Shown: positions 1 through 9,690, numbered from the stretch's first letter. The stretch is DNA of 64,000 nt from Streptococcus suis S735 (GCF_000294495.1 NC_018526.1:1860001-1924000), one strand, 5' to 3'. The notes: generated from the letters alone by a model not told the origin. Numbers and translations: made by a program.

Positions 1-300
1 AGAATATTCTATATTGGTTTGATCATTCCCTAAATCCTCTAACTGATAGCGAACATGCTCTTTTCCTCGATTAGAATGGAAACAAACTGCATAGCAATAA
101 GGAGCTGTAAACTCTTCTACAGTTACCTTGACACTATGTTGTCCCTTATCACCAAATGTTTTAGTATAAGTAAGTCCCTGGATAATGTCTTGATCTTGCA
201 AGATGGAACCCGTATTTTGCTGAAAATCATCTTTTAAGGATTGGCGAATAGTAGCGAAAAGTCGCTCAATTGGAACTTGACCTATTTTTGATATCTTCAT
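1..300 (-). CDS. DUF3284 domain protein (3' end beyond window)
   Basis: The minus-strand reading frame starts at an ATG at 300 preceded by AGGAGAAC and stays open for 100 codons to the left edge, so the gene is partial. The visible N-terminus begins MKISKIGQVPIERLF. This matches the DUF3284 family of small proteins that sit in cellobiose/beta-glucoside PTS operons of streptococci; their biochemical role is not known to me. It lies 18 bp downstream of the PTS IIA gene and is read in the same direction, so it is most likely the next cistron of that operon. The membrane IIC component is probably further left, outside the window. Confidence 0.75.
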   Translation of the reverse strand, partial: MKISKIGQVPIERLFATIRQSLKDDFQQNTGSILQDQDIIQGLTYTKTFGDKGQHSVKVTVEEFTAPYCYAVCFHSNRGKEHVRYQLEDLGNDQTNIEYS

Positions 301-318
301 AACCCAGTTCTCCTATAA

Positions 319-633
319 TTATCCAATCTGTTTATAAAGATCTACGAACTCTTTCGCTAAATCAATAAATGTCAAAGCATTCATCAAGTGATCTTGTCCA
401 TGTACCATTAACAAAGATAATTCAACAGACTCTCCACTTGCTTCTTTTGCTAATAATTGTGTTTGCGATTTATGGGCAATATTCAATGAAGCTATTGCGT
501 CTTGGAGCAGCTGTTCCGCTTCGTCAATACGACCTTCTTTGGCTGCTTGAATCGCCTGGCTAGCGAAGCCCTTTGCTTCACCACCGTACATGATTAACCC
601 CATAATCGCTTCAAGATACTCTGGAGAATTCAT
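319..633 (-). CDS. celC: PTS lactose/cellobiose-family IIA component
   Basis: This 104-residue cytoplasmic phosphocarrier takes phosphate from HPr and passes it to the IIB partner during sugar uptake. The length and all-helical composition fit the Lac/Cel EIIA family. The motif MVHGQDHLM near residue 78 contains the histidine pair of the family's phosphorylation site. The gene starts 1 bp after the IIB stop codon and is followed by the DUF3284 gene, so it is an internal cistron of the sugar operon. The substrate cannot be told from IIA alone; the neighbouring 6-phospho-beta-glucosidases point to a beta-glucoside or an amino-sugar disaccharide. Confidence 0.88.
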   Translation of the reverse strand: MNSPEYLEAIMGLIMYGGEAKGFASQAIQAAKEGRIDEAEQLLQDAIASLNIAHKSQTQLLAKEASGESVELSLLMVHGQDHLMNALTFIDLAKEFVDLYKQIG

Positions 634-634
634 A

Positions 635-946
635 CTACCCCTCCATCATTTTTAGGGCAGCCTCTAGCACCTTAGCTCCGTTCATCACTCCGTAATCCAT
701 CATATTGATAGCATCTACCTTAATAGTTGGCTCAAATTTTGCCTTATAGTCGTTCAATAGGAATTTTACTTGTGGACCTAAGAGTAATACATCAATCTCT
801 TTTTGAGCAACTTCATTATCGGCTTCAGATACTGGAACAGCCCAAATAGTTGCTTCAACCCCTGTTTCTTCTGCTGCTTTTTGCATCTTAGTTACAAGCA
901 TACTTGTAGACATGCCTGCGTTACAAACTAACATAATGTGTTTCAT
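635..946 (-). CDS. celA: PTS lactose/cellobiose-family IIB component
   Basis: This 103-residue protein is the Lac/Cel-family EIIB, which accepts phosphate from IIA on a cysteine and transfers it to the sugar carried by IIC. The N-terminus reads MKHIMLVCNAGMSTSMLV, with the phosphorylatable Cys8 in the family's CNAGMST loop. It lies 12 bp downstream of the regulator gene and 1 bp upstream of IIA. No IIC gene is visible before the left edge, so the permease must be beyond it or elsewhere. The symbol follows the cellobiose PTS convention and is given by family resemblance only. Confidence 0.88.
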   Translation of the reverse strand: MKHIMLVCNAGMSTSMLVTKMQKAAEETGVEATIWAVPVSEADNEVAQKEIDVLLLGPQVKFLLNDYKAKFEPTIKVDAINMMDYGVMNGAKVLEAALKMMEG

Positions 947-958
947 AAAAAACTCCTC

Positions 959-2953
959 CTACCCCTTTCTTTGAATGAGGAGAATAAAAATATCAATTAA
1001 TTCTTTATAATTTGGATGATGTAACAAACGTTCTTGGAGAACTCTATCTTGAACAAAATCAACCAGACAAGGTGAGATATACTTCAGAAATGCATTTCGA
1101 CCCTTTGACGGTGACAATAGGAAGACGAATTGAACTTGCTTTCCATGGCCCCAATCTACAGCATTCTTATATATCCCTACAACAATTTGTTCTGAATAAC
1201 TCATCGGCAAGGCTGGATGAGGAAAGGCTAACCGATTCCCAAAGACAACCGGACTGTAAGATTCTCGTAAATTCACTTGTTCTATAAAGCGATTAACAAA
1301 ATCAGGCTCAATGGATTCGTCCAAAGAGGTTACTAGTTGCTTCAAGGCTACTTCTCGATCACAATCCTCCTCAAGATAGATTATTCTATGTGGAGCAAAT
1401 ACTGCTTCTGCAATCTGCTTAGCCTGACCTACTTCCATTAGCACATTTTCCCCTTGGTCAGGAATAACTGGGGTCGTTTGCTGTAAATGAGATCGAATAG
1501 CCTCAATGTCCTTCTCTGATAGGAAGACGCTGACATTGATAACCGGTGTCATAAAAATTAGATTCGACAAGCTAATGGATGAAATAATCAAATCAACATC
1601 CTTCAGTCGTTCCTCTGTAACTTCATAATAACTAACCGTATCAAGAATTTCTAAGCTGGATGAAAATTCTTTCTCCAAGCGATTCTTTAACATCAATGCA
1701 CTTCCAATTCCGGTAGCACAGACTACCAATACTCTGGTCTTCTTAAATCCCTGATAGCGTTCAATTGCCGCCATCACATGTAAGGTAAGGTAAGCCCACT
1801 CATCATCCGAAATCGAATACCCCATTAGTTCTGGTATCGCTGCAAATGCCATTTTTGTTAATTCGAAAGCCTCAAAATATTGGTCTTTAATTTCAGCAGT
1901 TAGAGGATTTCCCAGTTGAATATTATTCTCCAAACGAATACGTAACGGCATCAAATGGGCCAGAACTCCTTTGAATAGCTGCTGATCCTTTGACAACTCT
2001 AGGCCTGTTAAATGTGACAAATGTAAAAGACTATTCTCCACATTCTGTCTAAATATCTCTTCCACCTCACCATCTTGATTTGGATTCCCCGTTAGTTTTA
2101 CCTTAAGGTGCAACGCAATGTAATTTGCTTCCTCTGACGGTATCGTCACTTGAAACGTTTCTTCGATTCGGTCTATAATCCGTTGTGCCACAAGATACTC
2201 TTGAGACGACTGAATACGCTCCGGTATCGGGAATCGGTCTAGACCAGACCCGATTTTCAACCGTTGTAAAAGAAGAGCGATATGGAGCACTAGATTCTGC
2301 ATGACAAAATCCGATAAACGTAATTTAGCATCCCGACACTCGTCTAAGACGATTAACATTAAGTCTGTGAACCGTATATCTGGCAATAGATTGGTTTCGA
2401 CAACCCCATAAACAGATTGAACATTTCCCTCATCAAAAAAGTAATCCATAATAAAGTGACGGATAGCAGGTTCATCCCCCTTTAGTTCAATTCCTTTACG
2501 TGTCACAAGGAGTTCTAATTGATAGGGGATAAATAGTTTTCGAATATCCGCCAAAATGGAATGAAGCGTAGTCTTTCCAATGAATAGCTCTCTTTGTAAA
2601 CAATCTGGTGACTGAATCGGATCCTCAAACAAGAGCTTATTGAGAATATACCGTTGCCGATCCCCCGCTTCTTCTAGTTGAGTTAAATCAGTTAACCGCT
2701 TTTTTAGGAGCAATTGCTCCTGCCAAAACATTTCAAACTCAACTGGCCGTTCAATCTGTAAACAATAACCACTACCTTGTTTTGAAAGGATATGAGCACC
2801 GCTATTTTCTAAAGAAGATGTCAGTTGATGAATATACGTTCTTACCGTTCGATCACTCACTGATAATACCTTGGCTAGTTCGATGCTTGGTACGAATGTC
2901 TCCTGTTTTGCAAGTAAAGCCTCTAACAAGCGTACTTCTTTTTTAGATAACAT
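959..2953 (-). CDS. PRD-domain transcriptional regulator with EIIB-like and EIIA domains (LicR/BglG type)
   Basis: This 664-residue multidomain regulator controls a PTS operon in response to PTS phosphorylation. The N-terminal roughly 60 residues form a winged-helix DNA-binding domain (SVSDRTVRTYIHQL helix). Two PRD modules follow at about 170-280 and 290-395, then a EIIB-like domain with the loop VVCATGIGSAL near residue 400-415, and a C-terminal mannitol/fructose-type EIIA domain with the candidate phospho-histidine in FPHPAL near residue 579. This order is typical of LicR/MtlR-like DNA-binding activators rather than of RNA-binding antiterminators, which have a CAT domain instead. It is encoded inside the operon it probably activates, and the palindrome at 7000-7019 upstream of the operon promoter is a candidate binding site (inference). 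Confidence 0.85.
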   Translation of the reverse strand: MLSKKEVRLLEALLAKQETFVPSIELAKVLSVSDRTVRTYIHQLTSSLENSGAHILSKQGSGYCLQIERPVEFEMFWQEQLLLKKRLTDLTQLEEAGDRQRYILNKLLFEDPIQSPDCLQRELFIGKTTLHSILADIRKLFIPYQLELLVTRKGIELKGDEPAIRHFIMDYFFDEGNVQSVYGVVETNLLPDIRFTDLMLIVLDECRDAKLRLSDFVMQNLVLHIALLLQRLKIGSGLDRFPIPERIQSSQEYLVAQRIIDRIEETFQVTIPSEEANYIALHLKVKLTGNPNQDGEVEEIFRQNVENSLLHLSHLTGLELSKDQQLFKGVLAHLMPLRIRLENNIQLGNPLTAEIKDQYFEAFELTKMAFAAIPELMGYSISDDEWAYLTLHVMAAIERYQGFKKTRVLVVCATGIGSALMLKNRLEKEFSSSLEILDTVSYYEVTEERLKDVDLIISSISLSNLIFMTPVINVSVFLSEKDIEAIRSHLQQTTPVIPDQGENVLMEVGQAKQIAEAVFAPHRIIYLEEDCDREVALKQLVTSLDESIEPDFVNRFIEQVNLRESYSPVVFGNRLAFPHPALPMSYSEQIVVGIYKNAVDWGHGKQVQFVFLLSPSKGRNAFLKYISPCLVDFVQDRVLQERLLHHPNYKELIDIFILLIQRKG

Positions 2954-3044
2954 GCTCCCTCCTTTCCTCCAACAGTCTTTGATTTCTTATATGTACATTA
3001 TAACATGAAAGCGATTTCTGGAGGTGCCTACTTTTTCCGCATCA

Positions 3045-4151
3045 TTAATGAAAGTGCTCGGAAGCTATGACCAGTTTAAACTCTTGCCACGGTTTAATAA
3101 AGCGTAACAAGGGAAGATAGTCTGGGCTGATTCGTCCGACCTTATTTACCTTTGGACTGATGGTAAATTCTTTGAGTGCAATTTGCAATTCACCCTTGTA
3201 GCGACCATATAAATCATTATCAATTAAGATATCACCTCGTCCCACAGGAATTGCTTGGTCTGACCGAGCCGGTACAGATGCGTCCTTATACACCACACGG
3301 GGCATGGTTGAACGCAGAACATAAGCAGAAATATCACCTCTATAAACATGATTAAACGCTACAATCTCTCTTTCAACGGGAGTCAAACCCTCCTCAATAT
3401 CAACCATGAGGCTGATTGTATCTTCATTTAAAACTGTTTGAATGGATTGTAGTTCCTCCTCCGAGATAAATTGGTTTGAAATCAAAATAGAATCAATAAA
3501 ACCCGTTGCCTTCATCCAAGCAATTTGCAAGGGAAGAGGCCAGAACCGATGATCTTCTAAAGTTGGTAGGCCTTCAGATAATGGCCACGGTCCTTCAGAA
3601 GCTGTTTGTGCACTGACAAATGCCGCAGTTCTTATACCTGATTGATGATAAAAAGATGACATCTCTAAGAAGTGCTCTTCGGATAAACCTGTAAAAGCAT
3701 GAGGATAAAAATTATGGCAGGCAATAATATTATCCCTGTTTGCAACACTAGCCAAAAGATTGGACAGCAAGATCTTATCTGTACTCAAATTCAATTCAAC
3801 TTTTATGTTGCGTGGATTATGTGTCATCTCAATGATTTCTTCCAAAGGAAGAGCTTCATCAAGACGAATCCCGGCCAACCCCAGTTCTGCTGCACGCTCC
3901 ATCAACGCCCCATCCCAACCTTGCGCTGCGATAAAATGGGGACTGATATCTGCAATGACAGTCATCCCCAGTTGATTTGCATAGTCAATTAGTTTTTGAT
4001 ACAATTCGAAAACTGTTCGGTCTCCATTTTCAAGTTGCAACAAACTCATAAATAAGCGCCTTGCTCCGTATTGGTGCAGAAGTTTAATGTAAGCTTGACT
4101 CTCTTCTAGCGAATAGTTTTCAGGATAAATTGAAAAGCCCAGTTCTACCAT
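3045..4151 (-). CDS. MupG-like / DUF871 TIM-barrel protein (putative 6-phospho-N-acetylmuramidase)
   Basis: This 368-residue cytoplasmic protein belongs to the DUF871 family, whose characterised member MupG hydrolyses MurNAc-6-phosphate-GlcNAc taken up by a PTS. The N-terminus ELGFSIYPE and the segments LFMSLLQLE, IADISPHFI and GLRLDEAL-type strands fit the barrel; a smaller C-terminal domain follows from about residue 250. Two ATGs are adjacent; the second, at 4151, has the better spacing (5 nt) from AGGAGG. The gene sits between the GH1 gene and the PRD regulator, which agrees with a role in sugar-phosphate cleavage. Whether the substrate here is a cell-wall disaccharide or another 6-phospho-sugar cannot be decided from sequence. 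Confidence 0.8.
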   Translation of the reverse strand: MVELGFSIYPENYSLEESQAYIKLLHQYGARRLFMSLLQLENGDRTVFELYQKLIDYANQLGMTVIADISPHFIAAQGWDGALMERAAELGLAGIRLDEALPLEEIIEMTHNPRNIKVELNLSTDKILLSNLLASVANRDNIIACHNFYPHAFTGLSEEHFLEMSSFYHQSGIRTAAFVSAQTASEGPWPLSEGLPTLEDHRFWPLPLQIAWMKATGFIDSILISNQFISEEELQSIQTVLNEDTISLMVDIEEGLTPVEREIVAFNHVYRGDISAYVLRSTMPRVVYKDASVPARSDQAIPVGRGDILIDNDLYGRYKGELQIALKEFTISPKVNKVGRISPDYLPLLRFIKPWQEFKLVIASEHFH

Positions 4152-4160
4152 CATTCCCTC

Positions 4161-5561
4161 CTAGCGATGAAAACCATTAGCATCGCTCAATTTCTTGAAC
4201 CACTTGCCTGATTTCTTAACAATTCTTTCTTGCGTGTCTAGATCCAGTTCAACTAATCCATAGCGATTCTTGTATGCATTTAACCAAGACCAGCAATCAA
4301 TAAAGGTCCATAACATGTATCCTTTACAATTCGCCCCTTCTTGGATAGCTCGATGTAATTCAATTAAGTGATCTTCGATAAATTCGATCCGGTAATCATC
4401 TTGAATGAGTCCATTGTCTTTAAATGCGCGCTCTCCTTCAACTCCCATACCATTTTCTGTTACAAACCATTCGATATTATGGTAATTTTCCTTAATATTT
4501 ATCGCAATATCGTATATCCCTTTTTCATAAATCTCCCAACCTCTATGCGGATTCATTTTTTTACCTGGCATATCATATGGGGCAAAGAAATATTCCGGAG
4601 TTAGAGGCTCTCCCTCTTTCCAACTATTGGTTGGAGCTTGTACCCGAAGGGGTTGATAATAATTCACCCCTAGGAAGTCCACACGATTTTCCTTAATAAT
4701 GGCTAATTCCTCATCGCTGACCTCTGGCATTAGACCATATGCATCAATCAGCTCGACTAAGTCATCGGGATATTCTCCTAACACAGACGGATCTAGAAAG
4801 CTCTTTGTTTGAAACAATTCTGCAATTCGAGCTGCTTTTATATCCTCTGCTTGCTCACTACGAGGGTAGGCAGGAGTTAGATTCAAGACAATAGCGATTT
4901 TTTTGTGAGGATTTACCTCATGGCATGCCTTTACAGCTAAAGAACTTGCCAACTGTGTATGATAAGCCACCGCAACTGCCGCTTTTGCATCAACCTTACA
5001 TGGATAATGATAATTTCCTAGATAACCACACTCTACTGGAACAATCGGCTCATTAAAGGTAATCCAACGATCGACTAAATCATCAAACAATTCAAAACAT
5101 GTACGTGCATATGCTTCATAGGCTCGAACAATTTCCTTATTTTCCCAACCACCTTTTTCTTGTAAACAATAGGGAAGATCAAAGTGATAAAGATTGACAA
5201 AGAGCTGAATTCCCTTTGCTCTTACCAAAGAAAAAACCGAACGATAGAAGGACACCGCCTCTTGATTAATTTCTCCAGTACCTGTTGGTATGAGACGCGA
5301 CCATTGAATGGAAGTCCGAAATACAGTGTGTCCAGTTTCAACTAGTAAATCAATATCTTTTTCATAATGTTTGTAAAATGTTGATGTTTGACTAGGGCCA
5401 ATTTTGTTATGAAATCGTTCAGGCTCAATACTATACCAATAATCCCAGTTGTTCTGTCCTTTTCCATCACCTGGCTCGATTCCTTCACTTTGAGGTCCTG
5501 ATGTAGAAGAACCCCACAAAAAATTTGTTGGAAATTGATAAAATACCTTGTCTTTAGTCAT
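4161..5561 (-). CDS. bglA: 6-phospho-beta-glucosidase, GH1 family
   Basis: This 466-residue cytoplasmic enzyme would cleave PTS-imported, 6-phosphorylated beta-glucosides into glucose-6-phosphate and an aglycone or sugar. The GH1 signature residues are present: the acid/base glutamate in TFNEP near residue 165 and the nucleophile glutamate in VTENGMG near residue 367. The N-terminal FPTNFLWGSSTSGPQSEG is the usual first strand of the family. Its start codon overlaps the upstream GH4 stop by four bases (ATGA type), and AAGGAA lies at good spacing, so the two are likely translationally coupled. The presence of two unrelated 6-phospho-glycosidase families in one operon suggests more than one substrate linkage. 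Confidence 0.9.
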   Translation of the reverse strand: MTKDKVFYQFPTNFLWGSSTSGPQSEGIEPGDGKGQNNWDYWYSIEPERFHNKIGPSQTSTFYKHYEKDIDLLVETGHTVFRTSIQWSRLIPTGTGEINQEAVSFYRSVFSLVRAKGIQLFVNLYHFDLPYCLQEKGGWENKEIVRAYEAYARTCFELFDDLVDRWITFNEPIVPVECGYLGNYHYPCKVDAKAAVAVAYHTQLASSLAVKACHEVNPHKKIAIVLNLTPAYPRSEQAEDIKAARIAELFQTKSFLDPSVLGEYPDDLVELIDAYGLMPEVSDEELAIIKENRVDFLGVNYYQPLRVQAPTNSWKEGEPLTPEYFFAPYDMPGKKMNPHRGWEIYEKGIYDIAINIKENYHNIEWFVTENGMGVEGERAFKDNGLIQDDYRIEFIEDHLIELHRAIQEGANCKGYMLWTFIDCWSWLNAYKNRYGLVELDLDTQERIVKKSGKWFKKLSDANGFHR

Positions 5562-6919
5562 TGATTGTTCCTTCTCTCTTTTATGTGCTGTATAGCTGGT
5601 GCGAATTGTGGCAAATAGTTCTCATGTGCAAGTAACATATCTTGTAATAGCACTTCAGCTTGTGGTCCATTTGAAATAAGCGGGTTGAGTGTAAAAGCTT
5701 GTAAAGCCAGGGAATAATCACCTGTCATTGCTGCCTGAACAGTGACAAGCTCCATTTGCTTCATCAGTTGTAAATAGCCGGTTACAATCGGCGGAGTTGG
5801 TGGACAAGCTAGTGGAGTTGCTCCTTGCGCAGAGATAATCGAGGTGACTTCTACCACACAATTTTCAGGTAGATAGGGAATAACTCCTCTATTTACAGTA
5901 GATACGGTCAATTCTTCTCTACTATCATTATGGATAGCACAAATAATTTGACAGGCAACATCACTATAGTAGGCACCCCCACGTAGTTCCAGTTGTTTTG
6001 GTTTGTCTTTCAATTGTGGGTCTTTGTAAAGCTCAAACAATTCTGTCTCTACTTCTTGAACAACCTTGGCTCGTACATTACCCTGACGATACTGTTCCAA
6101 AGCATCCTCTAACATTTCTTGTTCCAAAAAATAATAACGATGGTAATCACATGGCAACATTCCAATCGTCCGAAGCAATTGAATAGGAAACTCTAGATTA
6201 GTAATATTTTTGACTGCTTCTGGCATCTCCTCTCTCAAATCCCCATACAATGTTTCTAAGATTACTTGCGTACGATTTTCCCCATACTTATCCCAAACTT
6301 CATGAAAGTGAAAATGATTTAACCCAATATGGCGCGTACTTAGGTCTCCTTCTGATTGGCCTAAAATCTGAGCAGCAAGTTTCTTTTGACCAATAGGGAT
6401 ATTACACAAACCAATAACTTTCTTCCAGTGGAGTTCATTAGCAATGGCTTCCGTTACGATACCAGCAGGATTCGTAAAATTAATCAACCAAGCATTCGGA
6501 CACAAGTCCTTCATATCCTTGATAATCCCTTTATATGCTTCAATGGTCCTAAATGCTTTAAAGATTCCTCCAGCCCCATTGGTCTCTTGCCCCAGCATCC
6601 CATAACTCAAGGGAATGGTCTCATCTAAGTATCTTGCAGGTAGTTGGCCAACTCGGAACTGAGACGTTACAAAATCAGCCTCTATCAATGCTTCTCTTCT
6701 GTCTAAGGTCGACTCTATCTTCCAGTCCAGGCCTGCTTTTGCGACCATTCGCCGTGCTAACTCAACTACGATCTCCTGTTTTTTTGCGCCTTGTTCAACA
6801 TCAACAAACCACCATTCTCGAATGGGTAATTGATGTGCACGAAGAATCATACCTTCAACCAATTCTGGAGTGTAACTTGAGCCTCCACCAATTGTCACTA
6901 ATTTAAGAGTTTTCAACAC
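5558..6919 (-). CDS. licH: 6-phospho-beta-glucosidase, GH4 family (NAD- and metal-dependent)
   Basis: This 453-residue enzyme is of the GH4 family, which cleaves 6-phospho-glycosides by an NAD+/Mn2+ dependent oxidation-elimination mechanism. The N-terminal Rossmann motif is visible in VTIGGGSSYTPEL, followed by the metal/substrate segments FTNPAGIVTEA, GLCNIP and GLNHFHF. The start is a GTG at 6919, 5 nt after GGAGGG; a TTG follows directly as a weaker alternative. It is the first gene of the seven-cistron sugar operon and has its own sigma-A promoter 33 bp upstream. Assignment to 6-phospho-beta- rather than alpha-glucosidase is from overall resemblance to LicH/ChbF/CelF proteins. Confidence 0.88.
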   Translation of the reverse strand: MLKTLKLVTIGGGSSYTPELVEGMILRAHQLPIREWWFVDVEQGAKKQEIVVELARRMVAKAGLDWKIESTLDRREALIEADFVTSQFRVGQLPARYLDETIPLSYGMLGQETNGAGGIFKAFRTIEAYKGIIKDMKDLCPNAWLINFTNPAGIVTEAIANELHWKKVIGLCNIPIGQKKLAAQILGQSEGDLSTRHIGLNHFHFHEVWDKYGENRTQVILETLYGDLREEMPEAVKNITNLEFPIQLLRTIGMLPCDYHRYYFLEQEMLEDALEQYRQGNVRAKVVQEVETELFELYKDPQLKDKPKQLELRGGAYYSDVACQIICAIHNDSREELTVSTVNRGVIPYLPENCVVEVTSIISAQGATPLACPPTPPIVTGYLQLMKQMELVTVQAAMTGDYSLALQAFTLNPLISNGPQAEVLLQDMLLAHENYLPQFAPAIQHIKERRNNQ

Positions 6920-6951
6920 GCTTTCCCTCCCTCATCTTCTTTTATATTCTT

Positions 6952-6988
6952 ATTATATTTCAGTGAACATCTATTGTAAACGGATACA
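6952..6988 (-). promoter_or_regulatory. Promoter of the sugar PTS operon with overlapping cre (CcpA) site
   Basis: On the minus strand TTTACA (6975-6980) and TATAAT (6952-6957) are separated by exactly 17 bp, 33 bp from the GH4 start. The plus-strand sequence TGTAAACGGATACA (6975-6988) matches the cre consensus TGWAANCGNTNWCA at 13 of 14 positions and covers the whole -35 element. CcpA bound there would block RNA polymerase, so the operon is probably under carbon catabolite repression. Confidence 0.75.
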
Positions 6989-6999
6989 CAGACCCTCTT

Positions 7000-7019
7000 T
7001 TTCCGTATCACAACGGAAA
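7000..7019. promoter_or_regulatory. Perfect 7-bp palindrome, candidate PRD-regulator operator
   Basis: TTTCCGT and ACGGAAA form perfect inverted arms with a 6-bp spacer. The site lies about 20 bp upstream of the -35 element of the sugar operon promoter, the position expected for an activator. The operon itself encodes a LicR/MtlR-type regulator, the natural candidate to bind here. The binding is inference. Confidence 0.5.
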
Positions 7020-7047
7020 TTAAGACAACATGATCATTCTAGAAAAT

Positions 7048-7083
7048 ACAAAAACGACCTCCAATACGGAAGTCGTTTTCTTA
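7048..7083 (-). terminator. Rho-independent terminator of leuS
   Basis: Read on the minus strand, AAACGACTTCC pairs with GGAGGTCGTTT (one G-T pair, 5-base loop) and runs into a T stretch, 11 bp after the leuS stop codon. Confidence 0.85.
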
Positions 7084-7093
7084 TTATTTACAT

Positions 7094-9595
7094 TTATTTC
7101 ACAACAATATTAACTAGTTTATTCGGAACACTAATCACCTTCACCACTGTTTGACCAGCTATTTCAGCTTGGACTTTTTCATCTGCAAGGGCAACTTTTT
7201 CAAGTTCAGCTGGTGCTAAGTCTTTGGCTACGGTCAAGCGAGCTTTTACCTTGCCTTTGATTTGGACAACGATTTCCACTTCGCTTTCTACCAGCTTGCT
7301 TTCGTCATATGTTGGCCATGCGACATAGCTGATTGACTGGCCTGTATTTGCAAGACCCTGCCAGAGTTCTTCTGCCAAGTGTGGTGCAAATGGGGCGATC
7401 AATTGGACAAAACCTTTGGCGTAGTCAACATAAAGCTTGTCTTCCTTGTTGGCTGCGTTGACAAAAATCATGAGCTGGGCGATAGCTGTGTTGAATTTCA
7501 GGTCTTCAATATGCTCTGTCACCGTCTTCACAGTTTCATTGTAAACTTTATCAAGCGCTCCGCTATTTTCCGCCACAAGCTCCTTAGTGGTTAAGAGGCG
7601 ATAGACACGGTCAAGGAACTTACGGCTGCCTTCGAGACCTTCTTCTGACCAAGCGATTGACGCATCAAGTGGACCCATGAACATTTCATAAACACGGAGA
7701 GTGTCCGCACCGAATTGCTCGACCACATCATCTGGGTTAACCACGTTTTTAAGAGACTTAGACATCTTAGCAGGTGCCTGCTCCAACTCTTCACCAGTTT
7801 CCATGTGGAAGAAGGACCCATCGCGTTTTTCAACTTTATCTGTCGCTACAAGGGCACCACGGCTGTCGCGGTAGCTAGTTCCCAAAATCATCCCTTGGTT
7901 AAAGAGTTTTTGGAATGGCTCTTTGGTCGGCACAACGCCAAGGTCGTAAAGGAACTTGTGCCAGAAGCGAGCGTAGAGCAGGTGAAGGACTGCGTGCTCA
8001 GCACCACCGATGTAGATGTCCACTGGCAACCAAGCTTTGAGAAGATCCTCGTCTGCCAATTTCTCATCATTGTGCGGGTCGATATAGCGGAGGTAGTACC
8101 AGCTAGAACCCGCCCATTGTGGCATAGTGTTGGTTTCACGGCGACCTTTAACACCGTCTTCACGCACCACTTCCAACCAGTCTGTCAAGTTAGCAAGAGG
8201 TGACTCCCCTGTACCTGAAGGCTTGATGTCTGAGGTTTTTGGCAATACCAAAGGTAACTCATTTTCTGGTACGGCTGTGGAAGTTCCATCTTCCCAGTGG
8301 ATGATTGGAATTGGCTCACCCCAATAACGCTGGCGGCTGAAGAGCCAGTCGCGGAGGCGGTAAGAAATCTTCTCCTGACCGACACCGTTTTCTTCCAACC
8401 AAGCTACCATTTTGGCAATAGCTTCTTCCTTGTTAAGACCATCTAGGAAATCAGAATTGATGTGGGCACCGTCCTCTGTGTAAGGAGCTTCTTCTACATT
8501 GCCACCTTCCAGAACTGGAATAATGTCCAAACCAAACTGTTTGGCAAATTCCCAGTCACGCTCGTCATGAGCAGGAACGGCCATGATAGCACCTGTTCCG
8601 TAGCTTGCCAGTACATAGTCGGCAATCCAGATTGGAATTTCTTTACCGTTGACAGGGTTGATGGCATAAGCACCTGTCCAGACACCGGTCTTGTCTTTAG
8701 CCAGGTCAGTACGAGCCAGGTCTGATTTGAGAGAGGCTTGGCGTTTGTATTCTGCCACAGCTTCTGCTTGTTCAGCTGATGTGATACTATCTACCAAGTC
8801 ATGCTCAGGGGCAAGGACTGCGTAGGTCGCACCGAAAAGGGTGTCAGGACGGGTAGTAAAGACTGTGAAGTCCTTATCTGTGTCCTTAATCTTGAAAGTC
8901 ACATTGGCACCCGTAGACTTGCCAATCCAGTTGCGTTGCATATCCTTGATAGACTCTGGCCAATCAACTTCTTCTAAGTCATTAAGCAAACGCTCTGCAT
9001 AGGCCGTTATTTTCAACATCCATTGGCGCATTGGCTTGCGGACAACTGGATAACCACCACGTTCAGACGTTCCGTCAGGAAGGACCTCTTCGTTGGCGAT
9101 AGCTGTTCCCAATTCTTCTACCCAGTTTACAGGCACTTCTGCCTCATAGGCTAGGCCTTTTTCATACAATTTGGTGAAAATCCACTGAGTCCACTTGTAG
9201 TAGTTAGGGTCAGTCGTATTAACCTCGCGGTCCCAGTCGTAAGAAAAGCCAAGGGCGTTAATCTGACGTTTGAAGTTGGCAATATTTTCCGCCGTAAAGT
9301 CAGCTGGGTCATTGCCTGTATCCATAGCGTATTGCTCAGCTGGCAGACCAAAGGCATCCCAACCCATTGGGTGAAGAACGTTGTAACCTTGGGCACGCTT
9401 GTAACGGCTGAGAATGTCCGTCGCCGTATAGCCCTCAGGGTGACCAACGTGCAAGCCCGCACCAGACGGATAAGGGAACATATCTAGGGCATAAAAGTTT
9501 GGCTTTTCTGCATCTGTTCCTGTCTTAAAAGTATGATTTTTTGCCCAAAATTCTTGCCATTTGGGCTCGATTTCCTTGTGATTATAGAAGCTCAT
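7094..9595 (-). CDS. leuS: Leucyl-tRNA synthetase
   Basis: This cytoplasmic class I aminoacyl-tRNA synthetase charges tRNA-Leu. The HIGH-type motif appears as [15 protein letters not shown] near residue 40-55 and the KMSKS loop as [12 protein letters not shown] near residue 610. The editing domain with [12 protein letters not shown] lies around residues 215-400. I place the start at the ATG at 9595 ([13 protein letters not shown]), because GGAG lies 7-8 nt upstream; a longer frame opening at 9613 has no ribosome binding site and would put the Shine-Dalgarno inside the gene. That gives 833 residues, usual for streptococci. The gene is monocistronic, with a -10 TATAAT near 9635 and its own terminator. 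I see no T-box leader in the roughly 100 bp upstream. Confidence 0.97.
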   Translation of the reverse strand: MSFYNHKEIEPKWQEFWAKNHTFKTGTDAEKPNFYALDMFPYPSGAGLHVGHPEGYTATDILSRYKRAQGYNVLHPMGWDAFGLPAEQYAMDTGNDPADFTAENIANFKRQINALGFSYDWDREVNTTDPNYYKWTQWIFTKLYEKGLAYEAEVPVNWVEELGTAIANEEVLPDGTSERGGYPVVRKPMRQWMLKITAYAERLLNDLEEVDWPESIKDMQRNWIGKSTGANVTFKIKDTDKDFTVFTTRPDTLFGATYAVLAPEHDLVDSITSAEQAEAVAEYKRQASLKSDLARTDLAKDKTGVWTGAYAINPVNGKEIPIWIADYVLASYGTGAIMAVPAHDERDWEFAKQFGLDIIPVLEGGNVEEAPYTEDGAHINSDFLDGLNKEEAIAKMVAWLEENGVGQEKISYRLRDWLFSRQRYWGEPIPIIHWEDGTSTAVPENELPLVLPKTSDIKPSGTGESPLANLTDWLEVVREDGVKGRRETNTMPQWAGSSWYYLRYIDPHNDEKLADEDLLKAWLPVDIYIGGAEHAVLHLLYARFWHKFLYDLGVVPTKEPFQKLFNQGMILGTSYRDSRGALVATDKVEKRDGSFFHMETGEELEQAPAKMSKSLKNVVNPDDVVEQFGADTLRVYEMFMGPLDASIAWSEEGLEGSRKFLDRVYRLLTTKELVAENSGALDKVYNETVKTVTEHIEDLKFNTAIAQLMIFVNAANKEDKLYVDYAKGFVQLIAPFAPHLAEELWQGLANTGQSISYVAWPTYDESKLVESEVEIVVQIKGKVKARLTVAKDLAPAELEKVALADEKVQAEIAGQTVVKVISVPNKLVNIVVK

Positions 9596-9661
9596 GTCAT
9601 TTCTCCATGTCAATAAATTATCTTTACTATTATATCACGTTTTGGGGGAATTGGGAAAGAC

Positions 9662-9690
9662 AAAAACAGCCAGTTTTCACTAGCTGTTTT
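9662..9690 (-). terminator. Rho-independent terminator of pepO
   Basis: On the minus strand AAAACAGC and GCTGTTTTT pair around a short loop, followed by T residues, about 8 bp past the pepO stop codon. Confidence 0.75.

Noticed and set aside
55..237. 60-codon plus-strand frame at the left edge
   Set aside because: It is antisense to the DUF3284 gene, which has a good start and recognisable sequence.
7715..8203. Plus-strand reading frame opposite leuS
   Set aside because: It has no ribosome binding site, no recognisable domain and lies wholly antisense to a highly conserved gene.
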